A DNA stretch of 6,845 nt. It comes from Chloroflexota bacterium (GTDB lineage Bacteria > Chloroflexota > Anaerolineae > Anaerolineales > Anaerolineaceae). Positions within the stretch are counted from its first letter, which is position 1, and each line of letters begins with the position of its first letter. The stretch covers positions 1-6,845 of the forward strand of contig JAAZIH010000191.1 in the NCBI GenBank assembly GCA_012800995.1, written 5' to 3'. The notes below the pieces were generated by a model. It did no database searches. It saw only the letters and a program-made list of their open reading frames with translations, and was not told the origin of the DNA. Of the stretch, positions 1-6,120 are shown in pieces. The translations under genes were made by a program, and so were the position numbers.

Positions 1-185
1 AAATCTTTAATGACTTCTTTTGAATCAGGGAACTCGTTTCCATCATATATAGCGTTCATCTCTACAGTATCATCAAATTTCAATACTGCACCTATGGGAT
101 AAAACTCTCCATGTTTTTTGAGCAGCTTCTCTGCCAAGGGTAAAAGAGCATTTAACAAGATTTCACATTCTGCTTTTTGCGTCAT
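1..185 (-). CDS. Hypothetical protein, N-terminal 61 residues only (runs off the left edge)
   Basis: The reading frame opens at an ATG (185-183) and stays open to the window edge, so only the N-terminus is visible and the stop is outside. The start is supported by a Shine-Dalgarno-like AAGGA (198-194 on the minus strand) with an 8-nt spacer. The visible protein begins MTQKAECEILLNALLPLAEK, an amphipathic helix, followed by a segment containing HGEFYPIGAVL (residues 25-35) and an acidic stretch around FDDTVEMNAIYDG. There is no signal peptide or membrane segment in the visible part. I recall short uncharacterised bacterial proteins with a similar GEFYP-(F/I)-GA pattern, but I cannot name a family or function. 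The coding stretch is about 36% GC (64 of positions 1-180), clearly lower than the operon upstream, which hints at a different origin. It lies on the same strand as mutM, 90 nt downstream, and could be read through from it. Confidence 0.7.
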   Translation of the reverse strand, partial: MTQKAECEILLNALLPLAEKLLKKHGEFYPIGAVLKFDDTVEMNAIYDGNEFPDSKEVIKD

Positions 186-275
186 AGTTTTTTTCCTTAT
201 TGATAAATCCTGTTTTTTGCACTGATCTTATAAAATATTAGCTGAAATAGAAAATGAAAGATGAGTATCAAGGCT
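186..275. other. AT-rich intergenic gap between mutM and the partial left-edge gene
   Basis: This 90-nt gap is very AT-rich (positions 181-240 are about 23% GC). I see no stable GC-rich hairpin followed by a T run on the minus strand, so there is no obvious intrinsic terminator after mutM. A TATAAG hexamer on the minus strand (232-227) is a weak -10 candidate for the left-edge gene, but no convincing -35 sits 16-18 nt upstream. The gap could therefore be simple read-through or hold a weak promoter. Confidence 0.4.
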
Positions 276-1109
276 TTATATCTGACACCTCTCACAAAAG
301 TGGGTACCACGTTGCCCAATGACGGTGCGTTGGATGGGCTTGCCGCAATGTGGGCAAGGATTACCCGTTTGCTGGTAGACCTGGAAGTAGTTTTGAAATC
401 CCCCGCCTTTGTATGCCCAGTCGATGCTGGCACCGTTATGCTCAATGCCAAGCCTTAATACTTTGCGAATGGCGCGCAACAAGCGATTTGCATCATCAAA
501 GGACAAGCTGTTTGAAAGACGTTTGGGGTGCAAGCCGGCTACAAAAAGGGCTTCGTCGGTATAGATGTTGCCCAGCCCAGCGATAAAATGTTGGTCAAGC
601 AAGAGGGGTTTTAGCTGGCGTTTGTATTTACTCAGTTTATGAGCAAAAGCGGTGCCAGTCAGTTTAGGGTCAAAGGGCTCGGGACCGAGTTTGCCTAAAA
701 CCTGATTTAGATCGGGTGTCAGCCAGACCCTGCCAAACTTGCGCGTGTCGTTAAATGCCAAATGCCAGTGATTGGCAAAATGAAAGTAGACATGATCATG
801 GGCTACGAGTGGCACGTTTAATGGCAAGGTGGTTTCAGCATATCGCATGATCAAATCGCCACTCATACGCAAATGGATAAGCAAAAAGGCGTGGTCAAGT
901 TCCATAATAAGAAACTTGCCGCGCCTTGAAACGTTTAGAACCGTTTGATTTTTTACCGCCGACTGAAAACTGCTTATATCAGGTTCCGCAATCGTTTTTG
1001 CCCAGAAAACAGAACTTGAGACAATGATTTGACCAATTATCGAGGGCGTTTGCTCATCACCTTTAGCTAATTGACGCGCGATGGTCTCAACTTCAGGCAG
1101 CTCAGGCAT
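276..1109 (-). CDS. mutM: Formamidopyrimidine-DNA glycosylase (Fpg/MutM)
   Basis: This bifunctional DNA glycosylase/AP lyase removes oxidised purines such as 8-oxoguanine and FapyG in base excision repair. The 277-residue protein has the usual family length. It begins MPELPEVET, so Pro2 (the N-terminal nucleophile once Met is removed) and catalytic Glu3 are present. The conserved lysine of SRRGKFLI is Lys65. Met82 (HLRMSGDL) and Arg123/Phe125 (DTRKFGRVWL) match the residues that fill the gap left by the flipped base. The helix-two-turn-helix region is at about 170-189 (AGLGNIYTDEALF). A C-terminal zinc finger has Cys252, Cys255, Cys272 and Cys275 (CX2C-X16-CX2C), complete to the penultimate residues, so this is Fpg rather than a plant-type or zinc-less homologue. 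The ATG overlaps the prs stop codon by one base (TAATG) and has no clear Shine-Dalgarno, so its translation probably depends on reinitiation after prs. It is the last gene of the packed run. Confidence 0.97.
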   Translation of the reverse strand: MPELPEVETIARQLAKGDEQTPSIIGQIIVSSSVFWAKTIAEPDISSFQSAVKNQTVLNVSRRGKFLIMELDHAFLLIHLRMSGDLIMRYAETTLPLNVPLVAHDHVYFHFANHWHLAFNDTRKFGRVWLTPDLNQVLGKLGPEPFDPKLTGTAFAHKLSKYKRQLKPLLLDQHFIAGLGNIYTDEALFVAGLHPKRLSNSLSFDDANRLLRAIRKVLRLGIEHNGASIDWAYKGGGFQNYFQVYQQTGNPCPHCGKPIQRTVIGQRGTHFCERCQI

Positions 1110-2098
1110 TATTCGTTAAACATCGCGCCAACGGAAGTGCTTTGGTTGGTGCGTTTGATAACTTCACCGAGTAAAGGTCCAATACTTAAAACCGTCAGGC
1201 GATCGCCAAAGGCGGCTTTTTGGCTTTCACTGAGTGGAATGGTGTTGGTGGTGATGAATTGCTTTACAGGCAGAGCTACCAGGCGTTGAACAGCGTTGGA
1301 AGATAGTACAGGGTGAATGAAAGCGACGTACACATCACGCGCGCCATTGAGCTTGGCTGTTTCTACCGCTTCGCAAATTGAGCCACCGGTGTCAACTTCG
1401 TCGTCGATAAGGATGACATCACGGTGTTTTACATCACCAATCAGGTTGAGTGCTTCGGTGTGGTCGTGATTATCGATACGCCTTTTTTCGATGAAGGAGA
1501 GTGGGATATTGAGACCCATCGCGTAGCGGCGTCCGTGCTTGGCAAAGCCCAGGTCAGCGGTAAGGATGACTGGATTGGTGAGCTCGGGCAGTCGTTCGGC
1601 GAGATAGGGTTTGATGATGTGATAAGCTGAAAGGACGTCACCGGGAATAGAGAAAAAGCCTTGAATTTGTCCGGCATGCAGGTCCATGGTGATGTAGCGA
1701 TCCGCGCCGGCTACTTCCATCATTTCGCAAATCAGTTTTGCAGTAATGGGCACTCGTGGCTGGTCTTTACGGTCAGAACGGCCATAGCACATATAGGGAA
1801 AGACAAGTGTGATGCGACCGGCGGAGTCAAGTCTAAGTGTTTGTGCCATGATGAGCAGCTCCATCAGGTTGCGGTGTACCGGCATAGAAGTTGTTTGAAT
1901 GATATAACAGTCCTGGCCACGCACTGAGGCATGGAGTTTTACAAACAGGTTTTCGTTGGTGAATTGAATTACATCTCGCCCGCAAAGTTCAAGCCCGAGA
2001 TAATCGGCGACTTCCTGGGCAAGATCCATGGATGCTGTACCTGCAAACAGGCGAATGTTACCGTAGCGCATGCCTAAATCTGACTGTTGAGATCTCAT
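1109..2098 (-). CDS. prs: Ribose-phosphate pyrophosphokinase (PRPP synthetase), slightly divergent class I type
   Basis: This enzyme makes 5-phosphoribosyl 1-diphosphate from ribose 5-phosphate and ATP, the precursor for purine, pyrimidine, NAD, His and Trp synthesis. With the start chosen here the protein is 329 residues, close to the usual 310-330. Family landmarks are NLMELLIM (77-84), PRVPITAKL (114-122), MDLHAGQIQGFF (138-149, with the metal/ATP His141), EKRR (204-207, holding the catalytic-loop Lys205 and Arg207), the PRPP loop DDEVDTGGS (232-240) and TTNTIPLS near 283-290. Deviations are YGRSDRK (105-111) where the family normally has YARQDRK, ADLGFAKHGR (181-190) where SPDxGGxKRA is usual, and DDEVDTGG rather than DDMIDTGG. 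The frame can be extended to a TTG at 2128, but the ATG at 2098 has a good ribosome binding site (GAAAGGG, 7-nt spacer) and leaves a 4-nt gap after the GNAT stop, so I prefer it. The gene lies between the acetyltransferase gene and mutM in the operon. Confidence 0.93.
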   Translation of the reverse strand: MRSQQSDLGMRYGNIRLFAGTASMDLAQEVADYLGLELCGRDVIQFTNENLFVKLHASVRGQDCYIIQTTSMPVHRNLMELLIMAQTLRLDSAGRITLVFPYMCYGRSDRKDQPRVPITAKLICEMMEVAGADRYITMDLHAGQIQGFFSIPGDVLSAYHIIKPYLAERLPELTNPVILTADLGFAKHGRRYAMGLNIPLSFIEKRRIDNHDHTEALNLIGDVKHRDVILIDDEVDTGGSICEAVETAKLNGARDVYVAFIHPVLSSNAVQRLVALPVKQFITTNTIPLSESQKAAFGDRLTVLSIGPLLGEVIKRTNQSTSVGAMFNE

Positions 2099-2112
2099 TG
2101 ATCTACCCTTTC
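2099..2112 (-). promoter_or_regulatory. Ribosome binding site that sets the prs start
   Basis: On the minus strand GAAAGGG (2112-2106) lies 7 nt before the ATG at 2098. The site overlaps the final lysine/glycine codons and TAG stop of the upstream acetyltransferase gene, which suggests translational coupling. It argues against the upstream TTG at 2128, where the frame is also open and which would overlap the acetyltransferase gene by 26 nt. Confidence 0.7.
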
Positions 2113-2678
2113 TTTTGTTTGTTTGCAAACCATTCTTCCTGCAAGATGCTCATAAGAATGATGTCGTTGTAAAAACCATGTCGAAATTCAGCTTTTCGAA
2201 AGCGTCCTTCTTCAATAAAGCCCGACTTGAGATAGCTCTTGCGGGCACGGTGATTGCTTTCAAGAACACGAAGCCAAATGCGGTAGAAATTAAGGTCTTC
2301 AAAACCGAATTTTAACATCAAACGCATGGCTTCTGTGCCATAACCCTGGCTCCAGTATTCCTTCTCGCCGAGGAATATACCTACTTCCGCGCTGCGATGA
2401 ATATCGGTAATGTGCATAAAGGCACAATTACCGATAGGGAGCCATTCAGGTTTGCCAGTATTGCCTTGTGTAAGGCTCAAATCAATAACGAGCGGGTGTT
2501 CCGCCATAGGACGTTTGAGAATTGATTCGTACCACGCTGTTTCTGCCTCAAGACTATAGGGAAAGATATTGCTTAGATATTCTGTTACCTCAGGGTCGTT
2601 AATCCAACGTTGAAAAACCGGGATATCCGTTCGTTCGGTTGCTCTTAATCTGACGTTTTCACCATACAAAATTGGCAT
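2103..2678 (-). CDS. GNAT-family N-acetyltransferase, RimJ/RimL-like
   Basis: The 191-residue protein is a single GNAT domain of the RimJ/RimL (Acetyltransf_3) type. It begins with the characteristic GENVRLRATERTDIPVFQRW (6-25) and NDPEVTEYLS. The acetyl-CoA pyrophosphate-binding motif is YWSQGYGTEAMRLML (108-122, Q/R-x-x-G-x-G/A). The C-terminal signature N-x-x-A-x-x-x-Y-x-K-x-G-F spans 142-154. Members acetylate N-terminal amines of ribosomal proteins, amino acids, antibiotics or other small amines; nothing here fixes the substrate, so no gene symbol is given. The ATG is preceded by CGGAG with a suitable spacer. The gene starts 20 nt after the aspS stop and ends 4 nt before prs, so it is cotranscribed with translation-related genes. 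A role in modifying a translation protein is possible but only an inference. Confidence 0.9.
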   Translation of the reverse strand: MPILYGENVRLRATERTDIPVFQRWINDPEVTEYLSNIFPYSLEAETAWYESILKRPMAEHPLVIDLSLTQGNTGKPEWLPIGNCAFMHITDIHRSAEVGIFLGEKEYWSQGYGTEAMRLMLKFGFEDLNFYRIWLRVLESNHRARKSYLKSGFIEEGRFRKAEFRHGFYNDIILMSILQEEWFANKQKKG

Positions 2679-2698
2679 TATAAACTCCGAAAGTTTAA

Positions 2699-4018
2699 TT
2701 ATGGTTCAAGGCGATTAGGCCCACGGAAGAGATAAACTGCGTCGCGAATGCTGGGCAGGTTGAGCATGACCATCAAAAGACGGTTGAGGCCTAAGCCAAG
2801 CCCACCATGGGGAGGGCAGCCGTAGCGGAAATAGTCAAGATAGCCTTGCAGGAGATCGGTATCAAGACCTTTCTCGATAGCCTGGGCTTTGAGTACTTCG
2901 TAGCGATGCTCACGTTGCGCGCCGGTGGTAAGTTCAAGCCCTTTGCCGATGAGGTCAAAGCTCATGGTCAACAGGGGTTGGTCAGCATGGCGCATATGGT
3001 AAAACGCACGCACCGTAGCAGGCCAGTCTTTAACGAAGACAAAATCGTTGCCGTATTTTTCTTTGACATACTCGCCTAATGCACGTTCAGCACCAGGATC
3101 GAGATCACCCTTTTTCTCGGGTGGAAGCTTGTAATTCATCTCTTTAAGGATGGCATAGGCTTCAGACATCGTCAGGCGTGGGAATGGCGTTTTGGGAACT
3201 TCGATTTCAACATCAAAAGTATCTTTTATTTGTTCGCCGTGTTTTTCTTTAACGACTTTATAAGTGTGTGCCAACCAGTTCTCACAAAAGGCCATGACGT
3301 CTTCATGACTGTCAATCCAGGAAATTTCATAGTCAATGCCGGTGAACTCGGTCATGTGGCGGGAAGTAAAGGAGGGGTCCGCGCGGAAAACGGGGCCAAT
3401 CTCAAAGACTTTTTCAAAACCGGCGGCTTGCGCCATTTGTTTGAAGAACTGCGGTGATTGCGCCAGAAAAGCATCGCGTTCAAAGTAATCTATGTGGAAG
3501 ACTTCCGCGCCACCTTCGCTGGGAGTGCCCATGATTTTTGGCGAGTGCATCTCGATGAAACCATGTTCCACGAAGTATTCGCGCATAGCGTGTTCAAGCG
3601 TGGTTTGGATTTCAAAAATGAGACGATTGCGTTCGCGGCGCAAGTCAAGATAGCGCCAATCCTGGCGATAGTCCATATCAGGCAGAGTTTCAGCGAAAGG
3701 TTCAAAGGGCAAGGGCAACTCAGCGTTATTCTCGATGGTGAGAGTTTCGAGCTGAATTTCGATGCCGCCCAATTTGACAATTTCATTTTCAACGACTTTG
3801 CCAGTCAGGGTGAGCGCGGATTCTGTGCCAATACCAGAAATCATTTCAGCCAGTTCTGGGTTGCCTTTTTTCCAGTGGGCAACCTGGGCTAAACCAGTGT
3901 TATCACGCAAAATGAGAAATTGCATGCTTTTTTGATCGCGTAAAGTCTGTAACCAGCCTTTGAGCTTGACAGTCTCTCCAATTTTTGAAGGTAGATCTTT
4001 GATTAGGGTGCGTTCCAT
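2699..4018 (-). CDS. aspS: Aspartyl-tRNA synthetase, archaeal/eukaryotic type
   Basis: This class IIb synthetase attaches aspartate to tRNA(Asp). At 439 residues it matches the compact archaeal form and not the roughly 580-600-residue bacterial form: the large bacterial GAD insertion is absent. The N-terminal OB-fold anticodon-binding domain covers about residues 1-105 (GWLQTLRDQK, QFLILRDNTGLAQV). The catalytic domain follows, with FIEMHSPKIMGTPSEGG (154-170), the aspartate-pocket segment AQSPQFFKQ (186-194), motif 2 FRADPSFTSRHMTEF (211-225), TTGAQREHRYE (364-374) and motif 3 GLGLGLNRLL (406-415), ending NRLEP. The HMTEFTGID pattern and AQREHR favour AspRS over the related AsnRS, which usually has RHxxEFWM and GGSQRE. 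Gln24 (in GW-x-Q) and Lys82 (in VKLGG) occupy the two anticodon-domain positions I recall as separating discriminating from non-discriminating enzymes of this type. The ATG has GGAG with a 7-nt spacer. The gene lies 15 nt after meaB. Confidence 0.95.
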   Translation of the reverse strand: MERTLIKDLPSKIGETVKLKGWLQTLRDQKSMQFLILRDNTGLAQVAHWKKGNPELAEMISGIGTESALTLTGKVVENEIVKLGGIEIQLETLTIENNAELPLPFEPFAETLPDMDYRQDWRYLDLRRERNRLIFEIQTTLEHAMREYFVEHGFIEMHSPKIMGTPSEGGAEVFHIDYFERDAFLAQSPQFFKQMAQAAGFEKVFEIGPVFRADPSFTSRHMTEFTGIDYEISWIDSHEDVMAFCENWLAHTYKVVKEKHGEQIKDTFDVEIEVPKTPFPRLTMSEAYAILKEMNYKLPPEKKGDLDPGAERALGEYVKEKYGNDFVFVKDWPATVRAFYHMRHADQPLLTMSFDLIGKGLELTTGAQREHRYEVLKAQAIEKGLDTDLLQGYLDYFRYGCPPHGGLGLGLNRLLMVMLNLPSIRDAVYLFRGPNRLEP

Positions 4019-4033
4019 TTAACAACTCCAAAA

Positions 4034-5059
4034 TTAATGTGTGGTGTTTTTATTATACGACAGCAATTGCTGTATAGCTTGATGTGGATGTAAAGTCCTT
4101 TCGAGAACCTGGTTGACGATGTTTTCCAGTTCTTCTTCAGGGATAGTCTGACGCCATCGTTTGTAAAGTGTGCTTATCATCAGTTTGCGCAAGGTTTCGG
4201 TGATTGCGGACTCGGCTTTTTCTGCCCATAAACCGGTTTCTTTAAGATGTTTGCCGTGTTTAACGACTTCTTCAGCAAGTTTGTCAACACCAGTACCATC
4301 GAAAGCGATGGTCTTTAATACTGGTGGAATCCAACCGGAGGGTTCGGGCTCATCTTGTTTTTGGGGCATGGTTTCAGAAAGGCGGTGTTTGCCACCAGCA
4401 TAACGCAAGCCACGGTAGCCCATAGCAATCATGGTTTGCAAGTGCTTTACGCTTTGGTCTGCGCCCAGGTGATCGGCTTTGTTGACGACTAAAATATCGG
4501 CAATTTCGAGAATGCCGGCTTTAATGCTTTGGATGTCATCACCCATGCCGGGCACGTCGACCACGATGGTTGTATGAGCGAGATTGACGATATCCACTTC
4601 GCTTTGGCCCGCGCCAACGGTTTCGATGATGATATATTCGTAGCCAGCTGCGTCAAATGCCTGGCTGAGCATTTCAGTTTGCGATGCCAGCCCGCCAAGC
4701 GCGCCACGGGATGCCATTGAGCGGATGAAAATGCCTTTATCGCCTTGCAGGTCCTGCATGCGCACACGGTCGCCCAAAATAGCGCCGCCGGTAAAAGGGC
4801 TGGTAGGATCTACTGCGATAATGGCGACTTTGGGATGACTTTCAAGCGTGCGGAGCTGGCGCGCCAGGGCGTTGACCAGCGTGCTTTTGCCAGAGCCCGG
4901 TGGGCCAGTGATGCCTATTTTATGTGCCTGTCCGGTGTAGGGGAACAGCGCTTCCAAAGCCTGGTCACCTTTGGCTGTGCCGGCTTCAATTTGACTTAAA
5001 ATGCGAGAAAGGGCAAGCCTGTTGCCCTTCCTGAGTTCGCTTATTTGCTCAGCGGGCAT
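4034..5059 (-). CDS. meaB: MeaB/ArgK-type G3E GTPase, acyl-CoA mutase chaperone
   Basis: This is a SIMIBI-class GTPase (MeaB/YgfD, human MMAA family) that gates adenosylcobalamin loading and protects B12-dependent acyl-CoA mutases from inactivation. The 341-residue length fits the family. The P-loop is GPPGSGKS (52-59) and the conserved AVDPTSPFTGGAILGDRVRM spans about 82-101. The next landmarks are RSMASRGALGGLA (113-125), the Walker B/switch region ETVGAGQSEVDI (146-157), VDVPGMGDDIQSIKAG (167-182, switch III region) and the guanine-specificity motif NKAD (193-196). The C-terminal helical dimerisation arm follows about residue 280. It begins 2 nt after the stop of the B12-binding subunit gene, and its ribosome binding site (GAGG, 7-nt spacer) lies inside that gene's last codons, implying coupled translation. 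Older annotations call this family ArgK (LAO/AO transport kinase), which is misleading. The adjacent mutase subunit supports the MeaB role. Confidence 0.95.
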   Translation of the reverse strand: MPAEQISELRKGNRLALSRILSQIEAGTAKGDQALEALFPYTGQAHKIGITGPPGSGKSTLVNALARQLRTLESHPKVAIIAVDPTSPFTGGAILGDRVRMQDLQGDKGIFIRSMASRGALGGLASQTEMLSQAFDAAGYEYIIIETVGAGQSEVDIVNLAHTTIVVDVPGMGDDIQSIKAGILEIADILVVNKADHLGADQSVKHLQTMIAMGYRGLRYAGGKHRLSETMPQKQDEPEPSGWIPPVLKTIAFDGTGVDKLAEEVVKHGKHLKETGLWAEKAESAITETLRKLMISTLYKRWRQTIPEEELENIVNQVLERTLHPHQAIQQLLSYNKNTTH

Positions 5060-5061
5060 GT

Positions 5062-5466
5062 TTATGCCTCGGCTGATACGGCTTCGCGGATATCTTTGCA
5101 GACTTCGCGGGTGTCGGTGCCAGGACCATAGACTTTGTGCACACCTTGTTTTAGAAGACCATCGATATCATCTTCAGGAATTATGCCTCCCAAAAAGACA
5201 ACGATATTATCCTGCCCATTTTCTTTAAGTTCCTGTATGATTTGAGGAACAAGGGCGTTATGCGCGCCACTCAGGATTGAAAGACCAACGACGTCTACGT
5301 CTTCTTGCAGGGCGGCTTCGGCAATCATCTCAGGCGTTTGGCGCAAACCGGTGTAGATGACCTCCATACCGTCATCTCTAAGCGCGCGGGCGATGACTTT
5401 TGCGCCACGGTCATGACCATCCAAGCCGGGTTTGGCAACTAATACACGAATTTTTTTCTCAGGCAT
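5062..5466 (-). CDS. Stand-alone cobalamin-binding (small) subunit of an acyl-CoA mutase, methylmalonyl-CoA mutase C-terminal type
   Basis: The 134-residue protein is a single B12-binding Rossmann domain, matching the separate small subunit seen in archaeal and some bacterial methylmalonyl-CoA mutases. The base-off/His-on motif is present as [13 protein letters not shown] (14-26), so His18 would be the lower axial ligand. It is followed by GLSILSGAH (61-69, S-x-L) and [10 protein letters not shown] (91-100, GG), and [11 protein letters not shown] (108-118) near the C-terminus. It would pair with a large TIM-barrel subunit that is not in this window. Methylmalonyl-CoA is the default substrate, but small subunits of isobutyryl- and 2-hydroxyisobutyryl-CoA mutases look alike, so specificity is open and no symbol is assigned. 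The frame also has an ATG at 5472, directly abutting GGAGG; the ATG at 5466 has a proper 6-nt spacer and is preferred. It is the first gene of the operon. Confidence 0.92.
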   Translation of the reverse strand: MPEKKIRVLVAKPGLDGHDRGAKVIARALRDDGMEVIYTGLRQTPEMIAEAALQEDVDVVGLSILSGAHNALVPQIIQELKENGQDNIVVFLGGIIPEDDIDGLLKQGVHKVYGPGTDTREVCKDIREAVSAEA

Positions 5467-5472
5467 CAGCAT

Positions 5473-5477
5473 CCTCC
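5473..5477 (-). promoter_or_regulatory. Ribosome binding site that decides the mutase-subunit start
   Basis: A full GGAGG lies on the minus strand immediately before ATG 5472 (zero spacer) and 6 nt before ATG 5466. Only the second distance is normal for initiation, so the protein most likely starts MPEKKIRV rather than MLMPEKK. Confidence 0.75.
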
Positions 5478-5492
5478 AAATGTGATGCTTTC

Positions 5493-5498
5493 ATTATA
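5493..5498 (-). promoter_or_regulatory. Candidate -10 box of the six-gene operon
   Basis: A perfect TATAAT on the minus strand lies in the 47-nt gap between the flavin reductase stop and the mutase-subunit start. A transcript starting about 7 nt downstream would have a roughly 20-nt leader carrying GGAGG, a typical layout. No good -35 hexamer lies 16-18 nt upstream (ATGCCT is found at the 17-nt position, inside the end of the flavin reductase gene), so this is either a weak promoter or one needing an activator. The box is part of the perfect 10-bp palindrome CATTATAATG (5492-5501). Confidence 0.45.
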
Positions 5499-5513
5499 AT
5501 GCAATTAATGCGC

Positions 5514-6050
5514 TTAGGCATCCAATAAATAATTATGAGTTCCTAAAATTGCGATAATTTCGCCATAGTAAACCCGATGATAGTCTTTTTGTGGGTAGTT
5601 TTTCTCAATGTCCGGGTCAAGAAAACGACTTGGGTCAAAATCCGCAGTATAGATCTTGCGACATTCGATGCTAAGTTCTGCCTGGACGAAGCTCGGTGAA
5701 GCAACCTTTTGTGCTTTGATGGCAATTAGATTTGTATTGGATAGCTTATCTTCGTCCCGTCCTGAATGGCTGCCTAAGTAAGCCAGTTCCTTTCTGAAGG
5801 TATCCGGGAAGGCGGTGAGCGTGAAATCCGGATATTTCTCCATGAACTGGTATGTGTAGCGTGTGGGGCGCACAACAACCGCGACATAGGGTTTGTTCCA
5901 CATCATACCAATGCTGCCCCAACCAATCGTCATGCAGTTGAAATCGTTTTCAGCAAAATCACCAGCTGTGAGCAGTAACCATTGGCGCTCGAAGAGAAAG
6001 TGCGGTTTTGTTACAAAATCTTTGGGGTCAATTTGGATAAGCTTGTTCAT
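5514..6050 (-). CDS. Flavin reductase-like FMN-binding split-barrel protein
   Basis: The 178-residue protein resembles the flavin reductase-like family (Flavin_Reduct, FMN-binding split barrel). Recognisable segments are WLLLTAGDF (24-32), NCMTIGWGSIGMMWNKP (38-54), VVVRPTRYTYQFMEK (58-72, expected FMN phosphate contacts), LGSHSGRDEDK (92-102) and FLDPDIEKNYPQKDYHRVY (143-161). This pattern is typical of small stand-alone members widespread in anaerobes. They bind FMN and may act as NAD(P)H:flavin oxidoreductases or electron carriers; the true substrate is unknown. There is no signal peptide or membrane segment, so it should be cytoplasmic. The frame extends to a GTG at 6182, but that adds 44 unconserved residues and would overlap the divergent gene. 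The ATG at 6050 has CGGAG with a 5-nt spacer and leaves room for a promoter. It ends 47 nt before the mutase-subunit gene on the same strand. Confidence 0.88.
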   Translation of the reverse strand: MNKLIQIDPKDFVTKPHFLFERQWLLLTAGDFAENDFNCMTIGWGSIGMMWNKPYVAVVVRPTRYTYQFMEKYPDFTLTAFPDTFRKELAYLGSHSGRDEDKLSNTNLIAIKAQKVASPSFVQAELSIECRKIYTADFDPSRFLDPDIEKNYPQKDYHRVYYGEIIAILGTHNYLLDA

Positions 6051-6091
6051 GGTATCTCCGTTTCTGCATTCGTAATTCTGATGCGGGATTA

Positions 6092-6120
6092 AGTATAACC
6101 AATCGCGCATACCGTGTATA
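6092..6120 (-). promoter_or_regulatory. Candidate sigma-70-type promoter of the flavin reductase gene
   Basis: On the minus strand TATACA (6120-6115, 4 of 6 matches to TTGACA) is followed after exactly 17 nt by TATACT (6097-6092, 5 of 6 matches to TATAAT). The predicted start near 6084-6086 gives a leader of about 35 nt with CGGAG before the ATG at 6050. The -35 element shares bases with the -10 of the divergent gene. Confidence 0.5.

Noticed and set aside
186..275. Possible intrinsic terminator after mutM
   Set aside because: The gap is AT-rich with T runs, but I could find no GC-containing inverted repeat able to form a stable stem.
2099..2128. N-terminal extension of prs from a TTG at 2128
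   Set aside because: The extension overlaps the acetyltransferase gene, starts at a rarer codon without a good ribosome binding site, and adds residues not typical for the family.
3458..3892. 144-codon open frame on the plus strand, antisense to aspS
   Set aside because: It lies wholly opposite a clearly conserved synthetase gene, resembles no family, and is explained by codon bias of the opposite strand.
2699..4018. Reading the synthetase as an asparaginyl-tRNA synthetase
   Set aside because: The motif 2 context HMTEFTGID and the AQREHR segment match AspRS rather than the RHxxEFWM and GGSQRE patterns of AsnRS.
4034..5059. Reading the MeaB-like gene as an arginine/ornithine transport kinase (ArgK)
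   Set aside because: That is a historical label; the G-domain motifs and the adjacent B12-binding mutase subunit fit the mutase chaperone role.
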